Notes under the pieces: model-generated
The model's database searches: none
What the model saw: only the letters and a program-made list of their open reading frames with translations
Told to the model about the DNA's origin: nothing
Part shown: one piece after another, positions 49,088 through 61,929 of the stretch
Layout of the letters: the number at the start of each line of letters is the position of its first letter
Position numbering within the stretch: the stretch's first letter is position 1
Position numbers and translations under genes: made by a program
From: Typhlomys cinereus
Taxonomy: Eukaryota > Chordata > Mammalia > Rodentia > Platacanthomyidae
Direction: 5' to 3'
Assembly: GCA_023101885.1 (NCBI GenBank)
Contig: JALPQD010000416.1
Location: forward strand, 55,653-119,652
Length of the DNA: 64,000 nucleotides

Positions 49088-50643
49088 ATGTTCACACAGG
49101 CCATGATTTTACAAAATAGTGATTGAAGCAAGTGAGGAGGACTCTGAGTTATATGTGGCAAATGCACTTCCTAAGGATAAGTTTCATACAGAAGTTTCTA
49201 TATTGTAACTCTTTCTGTTCAGGACGAAATCACACTTGGTTTACAACGTTTCCATGAAACATGTTCATGTATGTCATTCCCTTCCAAAATAGTGAACCAA
49301 GTGAAGAGGACTCACAGTTATACATGTAGCATGTACACTTATTTGGCATCAGTATCCTGCACAGGGTTCTACACTGTAAAACTTTGTATTCTGGAGCAAA
49401 CAACATTTGTTTTGTGCTGATTCTAACAACGATGTTCCCTTCCAAAATAGTGAACCAAGTGAAGAGGACTTACAGTTATATATATAGCATGTGCACTTAT
49501 TTGGGATAAGTATCCTACACAGGGTTCTAGACTGTAAAACTTTGTATTCTGGAGAAAACAACATTTGTTTTGTGCTGATTCTACCAACGATGTTCCCTTC
49601 ACAGTCTTCTACACTGTAAAACGTTGTATTCTGTAGCAAACAACATTTGTTTTGTGCTGATTCTAACAACGATGTTCCCTTCCAAAATAGTGAACCAAGT
49701 GAAGAGGACTTACAGTTATATATATAGCATGTGCACTTATTTGGGATAAGTATCCTACACAGTGTTCTAGACTGTAAAACTTTGTATTCTGGAGGAAACA
49801 ACGTTTGTTTTGTGCTGATTCTACCAACGATGTTCCCTTCACAGTCTTCTGCACTGTAAAACTTTGTATTCTGTAGCAAACAACATTTGTTTGTGCTGAT
49901 TCTACCAACGATGTTCCCTTCACAGTCTTCTACACTGTAAAACTTTGTATTCTGTAGCAAACAACATTTGTTTTGTGCTGATTCTAACAACGATGTTCCT
50001 TTCCAAAATAGTGAACCAAGTGAAGAGGACCCACAGTTCTATATATGTAGCATGTGCACTTATTTGGGATAAGTATCCTACACAGGGTTCTAGACTGTAA
50101 AACTTTGTATTCTGTAGAAAACAACACTTGTTTCGTGCTGATTCTACCAACGATATTCAGCCTCGTAATGAGCTTGAAAATAGTGACCACGAGAGGACGC
50201 GTCAAATTCTCATGTTTCACTTTCTCTTCTCAGTGATAAGAATCCTGTAGATGTTCCTACGTTGTAACTTTTTATGTTCTGGAGAAATTCACACTGGTTT
50301 TGTGACGTTTTCATGGAATATGTTCACGCAGGCCTTGATTTTCCAAGTGAGGTGGACTGAGAGTCAAATGTTGGAGGTGCGGTTCTTACGGATAAGTATC
50401 TCTACAGAAGATTCTATAGTGTTACACTTTGTGTTCAGGAGAAGATCATACTTGTTTTGCGACATTCGCATAAAACATGTTCCCGCAGGCCTTGATTATC
50501 CTAAAGAGTGAAACAACTGCGGAGGATTCGCAGTAAAGGTTGCAATTTCACTTCTTAGTAATGAGGATCCTAGAGAAGTTCCTATACTGTAACATTTGCG
50601 TTCAGGCGAAAATCATACTTGTTTTGTGACATTTGAATGGCAC
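49088..50643 (+). repeat. HOR unit u36, type I, 1556 bp
   Basis: Same arrangement and private markers as u33 (ggaggaaacaacg, gaggacccacag). It is one base shorter because of a T lost at about 49891. Confidence 0.93.
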
Positions 50644-51802
50644 ATGTTCACACAGGCCATGATTTTACAAAAGAGTGAACCAAGTGAGGAGGACTCTGAG
50701 TTAAATGTGGCAAATGCACTTCCTAAGGATAAGTTTCATACAGAAGTTTCTATATTGTAACTCTTTCTGTTCAGGACGAAATCACACTTGGTTTACGACG
50801 TTTCCATGAAACATGTTCATGCATGTCGTTCCCTTCCAAATAGTGAACCAAGTGAAGTGGACATACAGTTATATATGTAGCATGTGCACTTATTTGGCAT
50901 AAATATCCTGCTCAGGGTTCTAGACTCTAAAACTTTGTATTCTGGAGAAAACAACATTTGCTTTGTGCTGATTCTACCAACGATGTTCCCTTCCAAAATA
51001 GTGAACCAAGTGAAGAGGACTCACAGTTATATATGTAGCATGTGCACTTATTTGGGATAAGTATCCTACACAGTGTTCTAGACTGTAAAACTTTGTATTC
51101 TGGAGAAAACAGCATTTGTTTTGTGCTGATTCTACCAATGATGTTCCCTTCCAAAATAGTGAACCAAGTGAAGAGGACTCACAGTTATATATGTAGCATG
51201 TGCACTTATTTGGGATAAGTATCCTACACAGGGTTCTAGACTGTAAAACTTTGTATTCTGTAGAAAACAACACTTGTTTCGTGCTGATTCTACCAACGAT
51301 ATTCAGCCTCGTAATGAGCTTGAAAATAGTGACCACGAGAGGACGCGTCAAATTCTCATGTTTCACTTTCTCTTCTCAGTGATAAGAATCCTGTAGATGT
51401 TCCTACGTTGTAACTTTTTATGTTCTGGAGAAATTCACACTGGTTTTGTGACGTTTTCATGGAATATGTTCACGCAGGCCTTGATTTTCCAAAAGAGTGA
51501 ACCAAGTGAGGTGGACTGAGAGTCAAATGTTGGAGGTGCGGTTCTTACGGATAAGTATCTCTACAGAAGATTCTATAGTGTTACACTTTGTGTTCAGGAG
51601 AAGATCATACTTGTTTTGCGACATTCGCATATAACATGTTCCCGCAGGCCTTGATTATCCTAAAGAGTGAAACAACTGCGGAGGATTCGGAGTAAATGTT
51701 GCAATTTCACTTCTTAGTAATGAGGATCCTAGAGAAATTCCTATACTGTAACATTTGCGTTCAGGCGAAAATCATACTTGTTTGGTGACATTTGAATGGC
51801 AC
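50644..51802 (+). repeat. HOR unit u37, short type II, 1159 bp
   Basis: Ma-Mb2-Mc-Mc-Md-MeL-Mf with the u34 markers cataaatatcc and ctagactctaaaac. Mf has gagaaattcc and tttggtgac. One A is missing in Mb2 (cttccaaatag, about 50834). Confidence 0.93.
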
Positions 51803-53274
51803 ATGTTCACACAGGCCATGATTTTACAAAATAGTGATTGAAGCAAGTGAGGAGGACTCTGAGTTATATGTGGCAAATGCACTTCCTAAGGATAAGTTTC
51901 ATACAGAAGTTTCTATATTGTAACTCTTTCTGTTCAGGACGAAATCACACTTGGTTTACAACGTTTCCATGAAACATGTTCATGTATGTCATTCCCTTCC
52001 AAAATAGTGAACCAAGTGAAGAGGACTCACAGTTATACATGTAGCATGTACACTTATTTGGCATCAGTATCCTGCACAGGGTTCTACACTGTAAAACTTT
52101 GTATTCTGGAGCAAACAACATTTGTTTTGTGCTGATTCTAACAACGATGTTCCCTTCCAAAATAGTGAACCAAGTGAAGAGGACTTACAGTTATATATAT
52201 AGCATGTGCACTTATTTGGGATAAGTGTCCTACACAGGGTTCTAGACGGTAAAACTTTGTATTCTGGAGAAAACAACATTTGTTTTGTGCTGATTCTACC
52301 AACGATGTTCCCTTCACAGTCTTCTGCACTGTAAAACTTTGTATTCTGTAGCAAACAACATTTGTTTTGTGCTGATTCTACCAACGATGTTCCCTTCACA
52401 GTCTTCTACACTGTAAAACTTTGTATTCTGTAGCAAACAACATTTGTTTTGTGCTGATTCTAACAACGATGTTCCCTTCCAAAATAGTGAACCAAGTGAA
52501 GAGGACTCACAGTTATATATATAGCATGTGCATTTATTTGGGATAAGTATCCTACACAGGGTTCTAGACTGTAAAACTTTGTATTCTGTAGCAAACAACA
52601 TTTGTTTTGTGCTGATTCTACCAACGATGTTCCCTTCCAAAATAGTGAACCAAGTGAAGAGGACTCACAGTTCTATATGTAGCATGTGCACTTATTTGGG
52701 ATAAGTATCCTACACAGGTTCTAGACTGTAAAACTTTGTATTCTGTAGAAAACAACACTTGTTTCGTGCTGATTCTACCAACGATATTCAGCCTCGTAAT
52801 GAGCTTGAAAATAGTGACCACGAGAGGACGCGTCAAATTCTCATGTTTCACTTTCTCTTCTCAGTGATAAGAATCCTGTAGATGTTCCTACGTTGTAACT
52901 TTTTATGTTCTGGAGAAATTCACACTGGTTTTGTGACGTTTTCATGGAATATGTTCACGCAGGCCTTGATTTTCCAAGTGAGGTGGACTGAGAGTCAAAT
53001 GTTGGAGGTGCGGTTCTTACGGATAAGTATCTCTACAGAAGATTCTATAGTGTTACACTTTGTGTTCAGGAGAAGATCATACTTGTTTTGCGACATTCGC
53101 ATATAACATGTTCCCGCAGGCCTTGATTATCCTAAAGAGTGAAACAACTGCGAAGGATTCGGAGTAAATGTTGCAATTTCACTTCTTAGGAATGAGGATC
53201 CTAGAGAAGTTCCTATACTGTAACATTTGCGTTCAGGCGAAAATCATACTTGTTTTGTGACATTTGAATGGCAC
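51803..53274 (+). repeat. HOR unit u38, type I, 1472 bp
   Basis: Composition: Ma-Mb-Mc-Mh-Mh-Mc-Mc-Md-Me-Mf. The first Mc has ataagtgtcc and tagacggtaaaac, as in u35. After the second extra Mc it goes straight to Md, so it represents the non-hybrid outcome at the end of the duplicated tract. Mf has gaaggattc and ttaggaatg. Confidence 0.93.
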
Positions 53275-54602
53275 ATGTTCACACAGGCCATGATTTTACA
53301 AAATAGTGATTGAAGCAAGTGAGAAGGACTCTGAGTTAAATGTGGCAAATGCACTTCCTAAGGATAAGTTTCATACAGAAGTTTCTATATTGTAACTCTT
53401 TCTGTTCAGGACGAAATCACACTTGGTTTACAACGTTTCCATGAAACATGTTCATGTATGTCATTCCCTTCCAAAATAGTGAACCAAGTGAAGAGGACTC
53501 ACAGTTATACATGTAGCATGTACACTTATTTGGCATCAGTATCCTGCACAGGGTTCTACACTGTAAAACGTTGTATTCTGGAGCAAACAACATTTGTTTT
53601 GTCCTGATTCTAACAACGATGTTCCCTTCCAAAATAGTGAACCAAGTGAAGAGGACTTACAGTTATATATATAGCATGTGCACTTATTTGGGATAAGTAT
53701 CCTACACAGGGTTCTAGACTGTAAAACTTTGTATTCTGGAGAAAACAACATTTGTTTTGTGCTGATTCTACCAACGATGTTCCCTTCACAGTCTTCTGCA
53801 CTGCAAAACTTTGTATTCTGTAGCAAACAACATTTGTTTTGTGCTGATTCTACCAACGATGTTCCCTTCACAGTCTTCTACACTGTAAAACTTTGTATTC
53901 TGGAGAAAACAGCATTTGTTTTGTGCTGATTCTAACAACGATGTTCATTTCCAAAATAGTGAACCAAGTGAAGAGGACTCACAGTTATATATGTAGCATG
54001 TGCACTTATTTGGGATAAGTATCCTACACAGGGTTCTAGACTGTAAAACTTTGTATTCTGTAGAAAACAACACTTGTTTCGTGCTGATTCTACCAACGAT
54101 ATTCAGCCTCGTAATGAGCTTGAAAATAGTGACCACGAGAGGACGCGTCAAATTCTCATGTTTCACTTTCTCTTCTCAGTGATAAGAATCCTGTAGATGT
54201 TCCTACGTTGTAACTTTTTATGTTCTGGAGAAATTCACACTGGTTTTGTGACGTTTTCATGGAATATGTTCACGCAGGCCTTGATTTTCCAAAAGAGTGA
54301 ACCAAGTGAGGTGGACTGAGAGTCAAATGTTGGAGGTGCGGTTCTTACGGATAAGTATCTCTACAGAAGATTCTATAGTGTTACACTTTGTGTTCAGGAG
54401 AAGATCATACTTGTTTTGCGACATTCGCATATAACATGTTCCCGCAGGCCTTGATTATCCTAAAGAGTGAAACAACTGCGGAGGATTCGCAGTAAAGGTT
54501 GCAATTTCACTTCTTAGTAATGAGGATCCTAGAGAAGTTCCTATACTGTAACATTTGCGGTCAGGCGAAAATCATACTTGTTTTGTGACATTTGAATGGC
54601 AC
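53275..54602 (+). repeat. HOR unit u39, type I with long Me, 1328 bp
   Basis: Composition: Ma-Mb-Mc-Mh-Mh-Mc-Md-MeL-Mf, the u1 pattern plus 13 bp in Me. The second Mh has ggagaaaacagc (about 53901), a marker otherwise found in short type II Mc copies. Private changes include tgtcctgattc and actgcaaaac. Confidence 0.93.
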
Positions 54603-55904
54603 ATGTTCACACAGGTCATGATTTTACAAAAGAGTGCACCAAGTGAGGAGGACTCTGAGTTAAATGTGGCAAATGCACTTCCTAAGGATAAGTTTCGTAC
54701 GGAAGTTTCTATATTGTAACTCTTTCTGTTCAGGACGAAATCACACTTGGTTTATGACGTTTCCATGAAACATGTTCATGCATGTCGTTCCCTTCCAAAA
54801 TAGTGAACCAAGTGAAGTGGACTCACAGTTATATATGTAGCATGTGCACTTATTTGGCATAAGTATCCTGCTCAGGGTTCTAGACTGTAAAACTTTGTAT
54901 TCTGGAGAAAACAACATTTGTTTTGTGCTGATTCTACCAACGATGTTCCCTTCCAAAATAGTGAACCATGTGAAGAGGACTCACAGTTATATATGTAGCA
55001 TGTGCACTTATTTGGGATAAGTATCCTACACAGGGTTCTAGACTGTAAAACTTTGTATTCTGGAGAAAAACACATTTGTTTTGTGCTGATTCTACCAACG
55101 ATGTTCCCTTCCAAAATAGTGAACCAAGTGAAGAGGACTCACAGTTCTATATGTAGCATGTGCACTTATTTGGGATAAGTATCCTACACAGGGTCCTAGA
55201 CTGTAAAACTTTGTATTCTGGACAAAACACATTTGTTTTGTGCTGATTCTACCAACGATGTTCCCTTCCAAAATAGTGAACCAAGTGAAGAGGACTCACA
55301 GTTCTATATGTAGCATGTGCACTTATTTGGGATAAGTATCCTACACAGGGTTCTAGACTGTAAAACTTTGTATTCTGTAGAAAACAACACTTGTTTCGTG
55401 CTGATTCTACCAACGATATTCAGCCTCGTAATGAGCTTGAAATAGTGACCACGAGAGGACGCGTCAAATTCTCATGTTTCACTTTCTCTTCTCAGTGATA
55501 AGAATCCTGTAGATGTTCCTACGTTGTAACTTTTTATGTTCTGGAGAAATTCACACTGGTTTTGTGACGTTTTCATGGAATATGTTCACGCAGGCCTTGA
55601 TTTCCAAGTGAGGTGGACTGAGAGTCAAATGTTGGAGGTGCGGTTCTTACGGATAAGTATCTCTACAGAAGATTCTATAGTGTTACACTTTGTGTTCAGG
55701 AGAAGATCATACTTGTTTTGCGACATTCGCATAAAACATGTTCCCGCAGGCCTTGATTATCCTAAAGAGTGAAACAACTGCGGAGGATTCGCAGTAAAGG
55801 TTGCAATTTCACTTCTTAGTAATGAGGATCCTAGAGAAGTTCCTATACTGTAACATTTGCGTTCAGGCGAAAATCATACTTGTTTTGTGACATTTGAATG
55901 GCAC
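54603..55904 (+). repeat. HOR unit u40, type II, 1302 bp
   Basis: Composition: Ma(169)-Mb2-Mc-Mc-Mc-Md-Me-Mf. It opens the type II-only stretch. Ma has tttcgtacggaag and tttatgacg. Mc copies have gggtcctag and ggacaaaacac. Confidence 0.93.
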
Positions 55905-57049
55905 ATGTTCACACAGGCCATGATTTTACAAAAGAGTGAACCAAGTGAGGAGGACTCTGAGTTAAATGTGGCAAATGCACTTCCTAAGGATAAGTTTCAT
56001 ACAGAAGTTTCTATATTGTAACTCTTTCTGTTCAGGACGAAATCACACTTGGTTTACGACGTTTCCATGAAACATGTTCATGCATGTCGTTCCCTTCCAA
56101 AATAGTGAACCAAGTGAAGTGGACTCACAGTTATATATGTAGCATGTGCACTTATTTGGCATAAGTATCCTGCTCAGGTTCTAGACTGTAAACTTTGTAT
56201 TCTGGAGAAAACAACATTTGCTTTGTGCTGATTCTACCAACGATGTTCCCTTCCAAAATAGTGAACCAAGTGAAGAGGACTCACAGTTATATATGTAGCA
56301 TGTGCACTTATTTGGGATAAGTATCCTACACAGTGTTCTAGACTGTAAAACTTTGTATTCTGGAGAAAACAGCATTTGTTTTGTGCTGATTCTACCAATG
56401 ATGTTCCCTTCCAAAATAGTGAACCAAGTGAAGAGGACTCACAGTTATATATGTAGCATGTGCACTTATTTGGGATAAGTATCCTACACAGGGTTCTAGA
56501 CTGTAAATCTTTGTATTCTGTAGAAAACAATACTTGTTTCGTGCTGATTCTACCAACGATATTCAGCCTTGTAATGAGCTTGAAAATAGTGACCACGAGA
56601 GGACGCGTCAAATTCTCATGTTTCACTTTCTGTTCTCAGTGATAAGAATCCTGTAGATGTTCCTACGTTGTAACTTTTTATGTTCTGGAGAAATTCACAC
56701 TGGTTTTGTGACGTTTTCATGGAATATGTTCACGCAGGCCTTGATTTTCCAAGTGAGGTGGACTGAGAGTCAAATGTTGGAGGTGCGGTTCTTACGGATA
56801 AGTATCTCTACAGAAGATTCTATAGTGTTACACTTTGTGTTCAGGAGAAGATCATACTTGTTTTGCGACATTCGCATAAAACATGTTCCCGCAGGCCTTG
56901 ATTATCCTAAAGAGTGAAACAACTGCGGAGGATTCGCAGTAAAGGTTGCAATTTCACTTCTTAGTAATGAGGATCCTAGAGAAGTTCCTATACTGTAACA
57001 TTTGCGTTCAGGCGAAAATCATACTTGTTTTGTGACATTTGAATGGCAC
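55905..57049 (+). repeat. HOR unit u41, short type II, 1145 bp
   Basis: Composition: Ma-Mb2-Mc-Mc-Md-Me-Mf, seven elements with short Me. The last Mc has ctgtaaatctttg (about 56501), shared with u42. Md has ttctgttctc and ttcagccttgtaatg. Confidence 0.93.
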
Positions 57050-58207
57050 ATGTTCACACAGGCCATGATTTTACAAAAGAGTGAACCAAGTGAGGAGGAC
57101 TCTGAGTTAAATGTGGCAAATGCACTTCCTAAGGATAAGTTTCATACAGAAGTTTCTATATTGTAACTCTTTCTGTTCAGGACGAAATCACACTTGGTTT
57201 ACGACGTTCCATGAACATGTTCATGCATGTCGTTCCCTTCCAAAATAGTGAACCAAGTGAAGTGGACATACAGTTATATATGTAGCATGTGCACTTATTT
57301 GGCATAAGTATCCTGCTCAGGGTTCTAGACTGTAAAACTTTGTATTCTGGAGAAAACAACATTTGCTTTGTGCTGATTCTACCAACGATGTTCCCTTCCA
57401 AAATAGTGAACCAAGTGAAGAGGACTCACAGTTATATATGTAGCATGTGCACTTATTTGGGATAAGTATCCTACACAGTGTTCTAGACTGTAAAACTTTG
57501 TATTCTGGAGAAAACAGCATTTGTTTTGTGCTGATTCTACCAATGATGTTCCCTTTCAAAATAGTGAACCAAGTGAAGAGGACTCACAGTTATATATGTA
57601 GCATGTGCACTTATTTGGGATAAGTATCCTACACAGGGTTCTAGACTGTAAATCTTTGTATTCTGTAGAAAACAACACTTGTTTCGTGCTGATTCTACCA
57701 ACGATATTCAGCCTCGTAATGAGCTTGAAAATAGTGACCACGAGAGGACGCGTCAAATTCTCATGTTTCACTTTCTCTTCTCAGTGATAAGAATCCTGTA
57801 GATGTTCCTACGTTGTAACTTTTTATGTTCTGGAGAAATTCACACTGGTTTTGTGACGTTTTCATGGAATATGTTCACGCAGGCCTTGATTTTCCAAAAG
57901 AGTGAACCAAGTGAGGTGGACTGAGAGTCAAATGTTGGAGGTGCGGTTCTTACGGATAAGTATCTCTACAGAAGATTCTATAGTGTTACACTTTGTGTTC
58001 AGGAGAAGATCATACTTGTTTTGCGACATTCGCATATAACATGTTCCCGCAGGCCTTGATTATCCTAAAGAGTGAAACAACTGCGGAGGATTCGCAGTAA
58101 AGGTTGCAATTTCACTTCTTAGTAATGAGGATCCTAGAGAAGTTCCTATACTGTAACATTTGCGGTCAGGCGAAAATCATACTTGTTTTGTGACATTTGA
58201 ATGGCAC
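57050..58207 (+). repeat. HOR unit u42, short type II, 1158 bp
   Basis: Composition: Ma-Mb2-Mc-Mc-Md-MeL-Mf. It carries gtggacatacag in Mb2 like u34 and u37, and ctgtaaatctttg like u41. One A/T change (cctttcaaaatag) lies at the last Mc start. Confidence 0.93.
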
Positions 58208-59504
58208 ATGTTCACACAGGTCATGATTTTACAAAAGAGTGCACCAAGTGAGGAGGACTCTGAGTTAAATGTGGCAAATGCACTTCCTAAGGATAAGTTT
58301 CGTACAGAAGTTTCTATATTGTAACTCTTTCTGTTCAGGACGAAATCACACTTGGTTTATGACTTTTCCATGAAACATGTTCATGCATGTCGTTCCCTTC
58401 CAAAATAGTGAACCAAGTGAAGTGGACTCACAGTTATATATGTAGCATGTGCACTTATTTGGCATAAGTATCCTGCTCAGGGTTCTAGACTGTAAAACTT
58501 TGTATTCTGGAGAAAACAACATTTGTTTGTGCTGATTCTACCAACGATGTTCCCTTCCAAAATAGTGAACCATGTGAAGAGGACTCACAGTTATATATGT
58601 AGCATGTGCACTTATTTGGGATAAGTATCCTACACAGGGTTCTAGACTGTAAAACTTTGTATTCTGGAGAAAAACACATTTGTTTTGTGCTGATTCTACC
58701 AACGATGTTCCCTTCCAAAATAGTGAACCAAGTGAAGAGGACTCACAGTTCTATATGTAGCATGTGCACTTATTTGGGATAAGTATCCTACACAGGGTCC
58801 TAGACTGTAAAACTTTGTATTCTGGAGAAAAACACATTTGTTTTGTGCTGATTCTACCAACGATGTTCCCTTCCAAAATAGTGAACCAAGTGAGAGGACT
58901 CACAGTTCTATATGTAGCATGTGCACTATTTGGGATAAGTATCCTACACAGGGTTCTAGACTGTAAAACTTTGTATTCTGTAGAAAACAACACTTGTTCG
59001 TGCTGATTCTACCAACGATATTCAGCCTCGTAATGAGCTTGAAAATAGTGACCACGAGAGGACGCGTCAAATTCTCATGTTTCACTTTCTCTTCTCAGTG
59101 ATAAGAATCCTGTAGATGTACCTACGTTGTAACTTTTTATGTTCTGGAGAAATTCACACTGGTTTTGTGACGTTTTCATGGAATATGTTCACGCAGGCCT
59201 TGATTTCCAAGTGAGGTGGACTGAGAGTCAAATGTTGGAGGTGCGGTTCTTACGGATAAGTATCTCTACAGAAGATTCTATAGTGTTACACTTTGTGTTC
59301 AGGAGAAGATCATACTTGTTTTGCGACATTCGCATAAAACATGTTCCGCAGGCCTTGATTATCCTAAAGAGTGAAACAACTGCGGAGGATTCGCAGTAAA
59401 GGTTGCAATTTCACTTCTTAGTAATGAGGATCCTAGAGAAGTTCCTATACTGTAACATTGCGGTCAGGCGAAAATCATACTTGTTTGTGACATTTGAATG
59501 GCAC
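58208..59504 (+). repeat. HOR unit u43, type II, 1297 bp
   Basis: Composition: Ma(169)-Mb2-Mc-Mc-Mc-Md-Me-Mf. Ma has tttcgtacag and gacttttcc. The Md anchor reads gatgtacctacg. Single-base deletions become frequent after about 58,890. Confidence 0.91.
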
Positions 59505-60794
59505 ATGTTCACACAGGTCATGATTTTACAAAAGAGTGCACCAAGTGAGGAGGACTCTGAGTTAAATGTGGCAAATGCACTTCCTAAGGATAAGTTTCGT
59601 ACAGAAGTTTCTATATTGTAACTCTTTCTGTTCAGACGAAATCACACTTGGTTTATGACGTTTCCATGAACATGTCATGCATGTCGTTCCCTTCAAATAG
59701 TGAACCAAGTGAGTGGACTCACAGTTATATATGTAGCATGTTGCACTTAGTTGGCATAAGTATCCTGCCATGGTTCTAGACTGTAAAACTTTGTATTCTG
59801 GAGAAAACAACATTTGTTTTGTGCTGATTCTACCAACGATGTTCCCTTCCAAAAGTGAACCAAGTGAAGAGGACTCACAGTTATATATGTGCATGTGCAC
59901 TTATTTGGGATAAGTATCCTACACAGGGTTCTAGACTGTAAAACTTTGTATTCTGGAGAAAACAACATTTGTTTTGTGCTGATTCTACCAACGATGTTCC
60001 CTTCCAAAATAGTGAACCAAGTGAAGAGGCTCACAGTTTCTATATGTAGCATGTGCACTTTTGGGATAAGTTATCCACACAGGTCCCAGACTGTAAAACT
60101 TTGTATTCTGGAAAAACACATTTGTTTTGTGCTGATTCTACCAACGATGTTCCCTTCCAAAATAGTGAACCAAGTGAAGAGGACTCACAGTTCTATATGT
60201 AGCATGTGCACTTATTTGGGATAAGTATCCTACACAGGGTTCTAGACTGTAAAACTTTGTATTCTGTAGAAAACAATACTTGTTTCGTGCTGATTCTACC
60301 AACGATATTCAGCCGTAATGAGCTTGAAAATAGTGACCACGAGAGGGACGCGTCAAATTCTCATGTTTCACTTCTCTTCTCAGTGATAAGAATCCTGTAG
60401 ATGTTCCTACGTTGTAACTTTTTATGTTCTGGAGAAATTCACACTGGTTTTGTGACGTTTTCATGGAATATGTTCACGCAGGCCTTGATTTTCCAAGTGA
60501 GGTGGACTGAGAGTCAAATGTTGGAGGTGCGGTTCTTACGGATAAGTATCTCTACAGAAGATTCTATAGTGTTACACTTGTGTGTTCAGGAGAAGATCAT
60601 ACTTGTTTTGCGACATTCGCATAAAACATGTTCCCGCAGGCCTTGATTATCCTAAAGAGTGAAACAACTGCGGAGGATTCGCAGTAAAGGTTGCAATTTC
60701 ACTTCTTAGTAATGAGGATCCTAGAGAAGTTCCTATACTGTAACATTTGCGTTCAGGCGAAAATCATACTTGTTTTGTGACATTTGAATGGCAC
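59505..60794 (+). repeat. HOR unit u44, type II, 1290 bp
   Basis: Composition: Ma-Mb2-Mc-Mc-Mc-Md-Me-Mf with many small deletions (for example ttcagacg, catgtcatgc, cttcaaatag, ccaaaagtg). Even Md, otherwise invariant, is affected (cagccgtaatg, gagagggacg). Confidence 0.88.
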
Positions 60795-61929
60795 ATGTTC
60801 ACACAGGCCATGATTTTACAAAAGAGTGAACCAAGTGAGGAGGACTCTGAGTTAAATGTGGCAAATGCACTTCCTAAGGATAAGTTTCATACAGAAGTTT
60901 CTATATTGTAACTCTTTCTGTTCAGGACGAAATCACACTTGGTTTACGACGTTTCCATGAAACATGTTCATGCATGTCGTTCCCTTCCAAAATAGTGAAC
61001 CAAGTGAAGTGGACTCACAGTTATATGTAGCATGTGCACTTATTTGGCATAAGTATCCTGCTCAGGGTTCTAGACTGTAAAACTTTGTATTCTGGAGAAA
61101 ACAACATTTGTTTGTGCTGATTCTACCAACGATGTTCCCTTCCAAAATAGTGAACCAAGTGAAGAGGACTCACAGTTATATATGTAGCATGTGCACTTAT
61201 TTGGGATAAGTATCCTACACAGTGTTCTAGACTGTAAAACTTTGTATTCTGGAGAAAACACATTTGTTTTGTGCTGATTCTACCAATGATGTTCCCTTCC
61301 AAAATAGTGAACCAAGTGAAGAGGACTCACAGTTATATATGTAGCATGTGACTTATTTGGGATAAGTATCCTACCAGGGTTCTAGACTGTAAACTTTGTA
61401 TTCTGTAGAAAACAATTTGTTTCGTGCTGATTCTACCAACGATATTCAGCCTCGTAATGAGCTTGAAAATAGTGACCACGAGAGGACGCGTCAAATTCTC
61501 ATGTTTCACTTTCTCTTCTCAGTGATAAGAATCCTGTAGATGTTCCTACGTTGTAACTTTTTATGTTCTGGAAAATTCACACTGGTTTTGTGACGTTTTC
61601 ATGGAATATGTTCACGCAGGCCTTGATTTTCCAAGTGAGGTGGACTGAGAGTCAAATGTTGGAGGTGCGGTTCTTACGGATAAGTATCTCTACAGAAGAT
61701 TCTATAGTGTTACACTTTGTGTTCAGGAGAAGATCATACTTGTTTGCGACATTCGCATAAAACATGTTCCCGCAGGCCTTGATTATCCTAAAGAGTGAAA
61801 CAACTGCGGAGGATTCGCAGTAAAGGTTGCAATTTCACTTCTTAGTAATGAGGATCCTAGAGAAGTTCCTATACTGTAAATTTGCGTTCAGGCGAAAATC
61901 ATACTTGTTTTGTGACATTTGAATGGCAC
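60795..61929 (+). repeat. HOR unit u45, short type II, 1135 bp
   Basis: Composition: Ma-Mb2-Mc-Mc-Md-Me-Mf, the shortest complete unit. Roughly 10 bp of scattered single-base loss account for the difference from u41. Confidence 0.9.

Larger units (their letters stand above)
48312..52653 (+). repeat. Tandem duplication of 4,342 bp, right copy
   Basis: Directly abuts the left copy. The offset drifts from 4,342 to about 4,345 because of a few single-base losses in either copy. It ends in u38, where the sequence passes to Md instead of the extra Mc found in u35. Confidence 0.85.
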
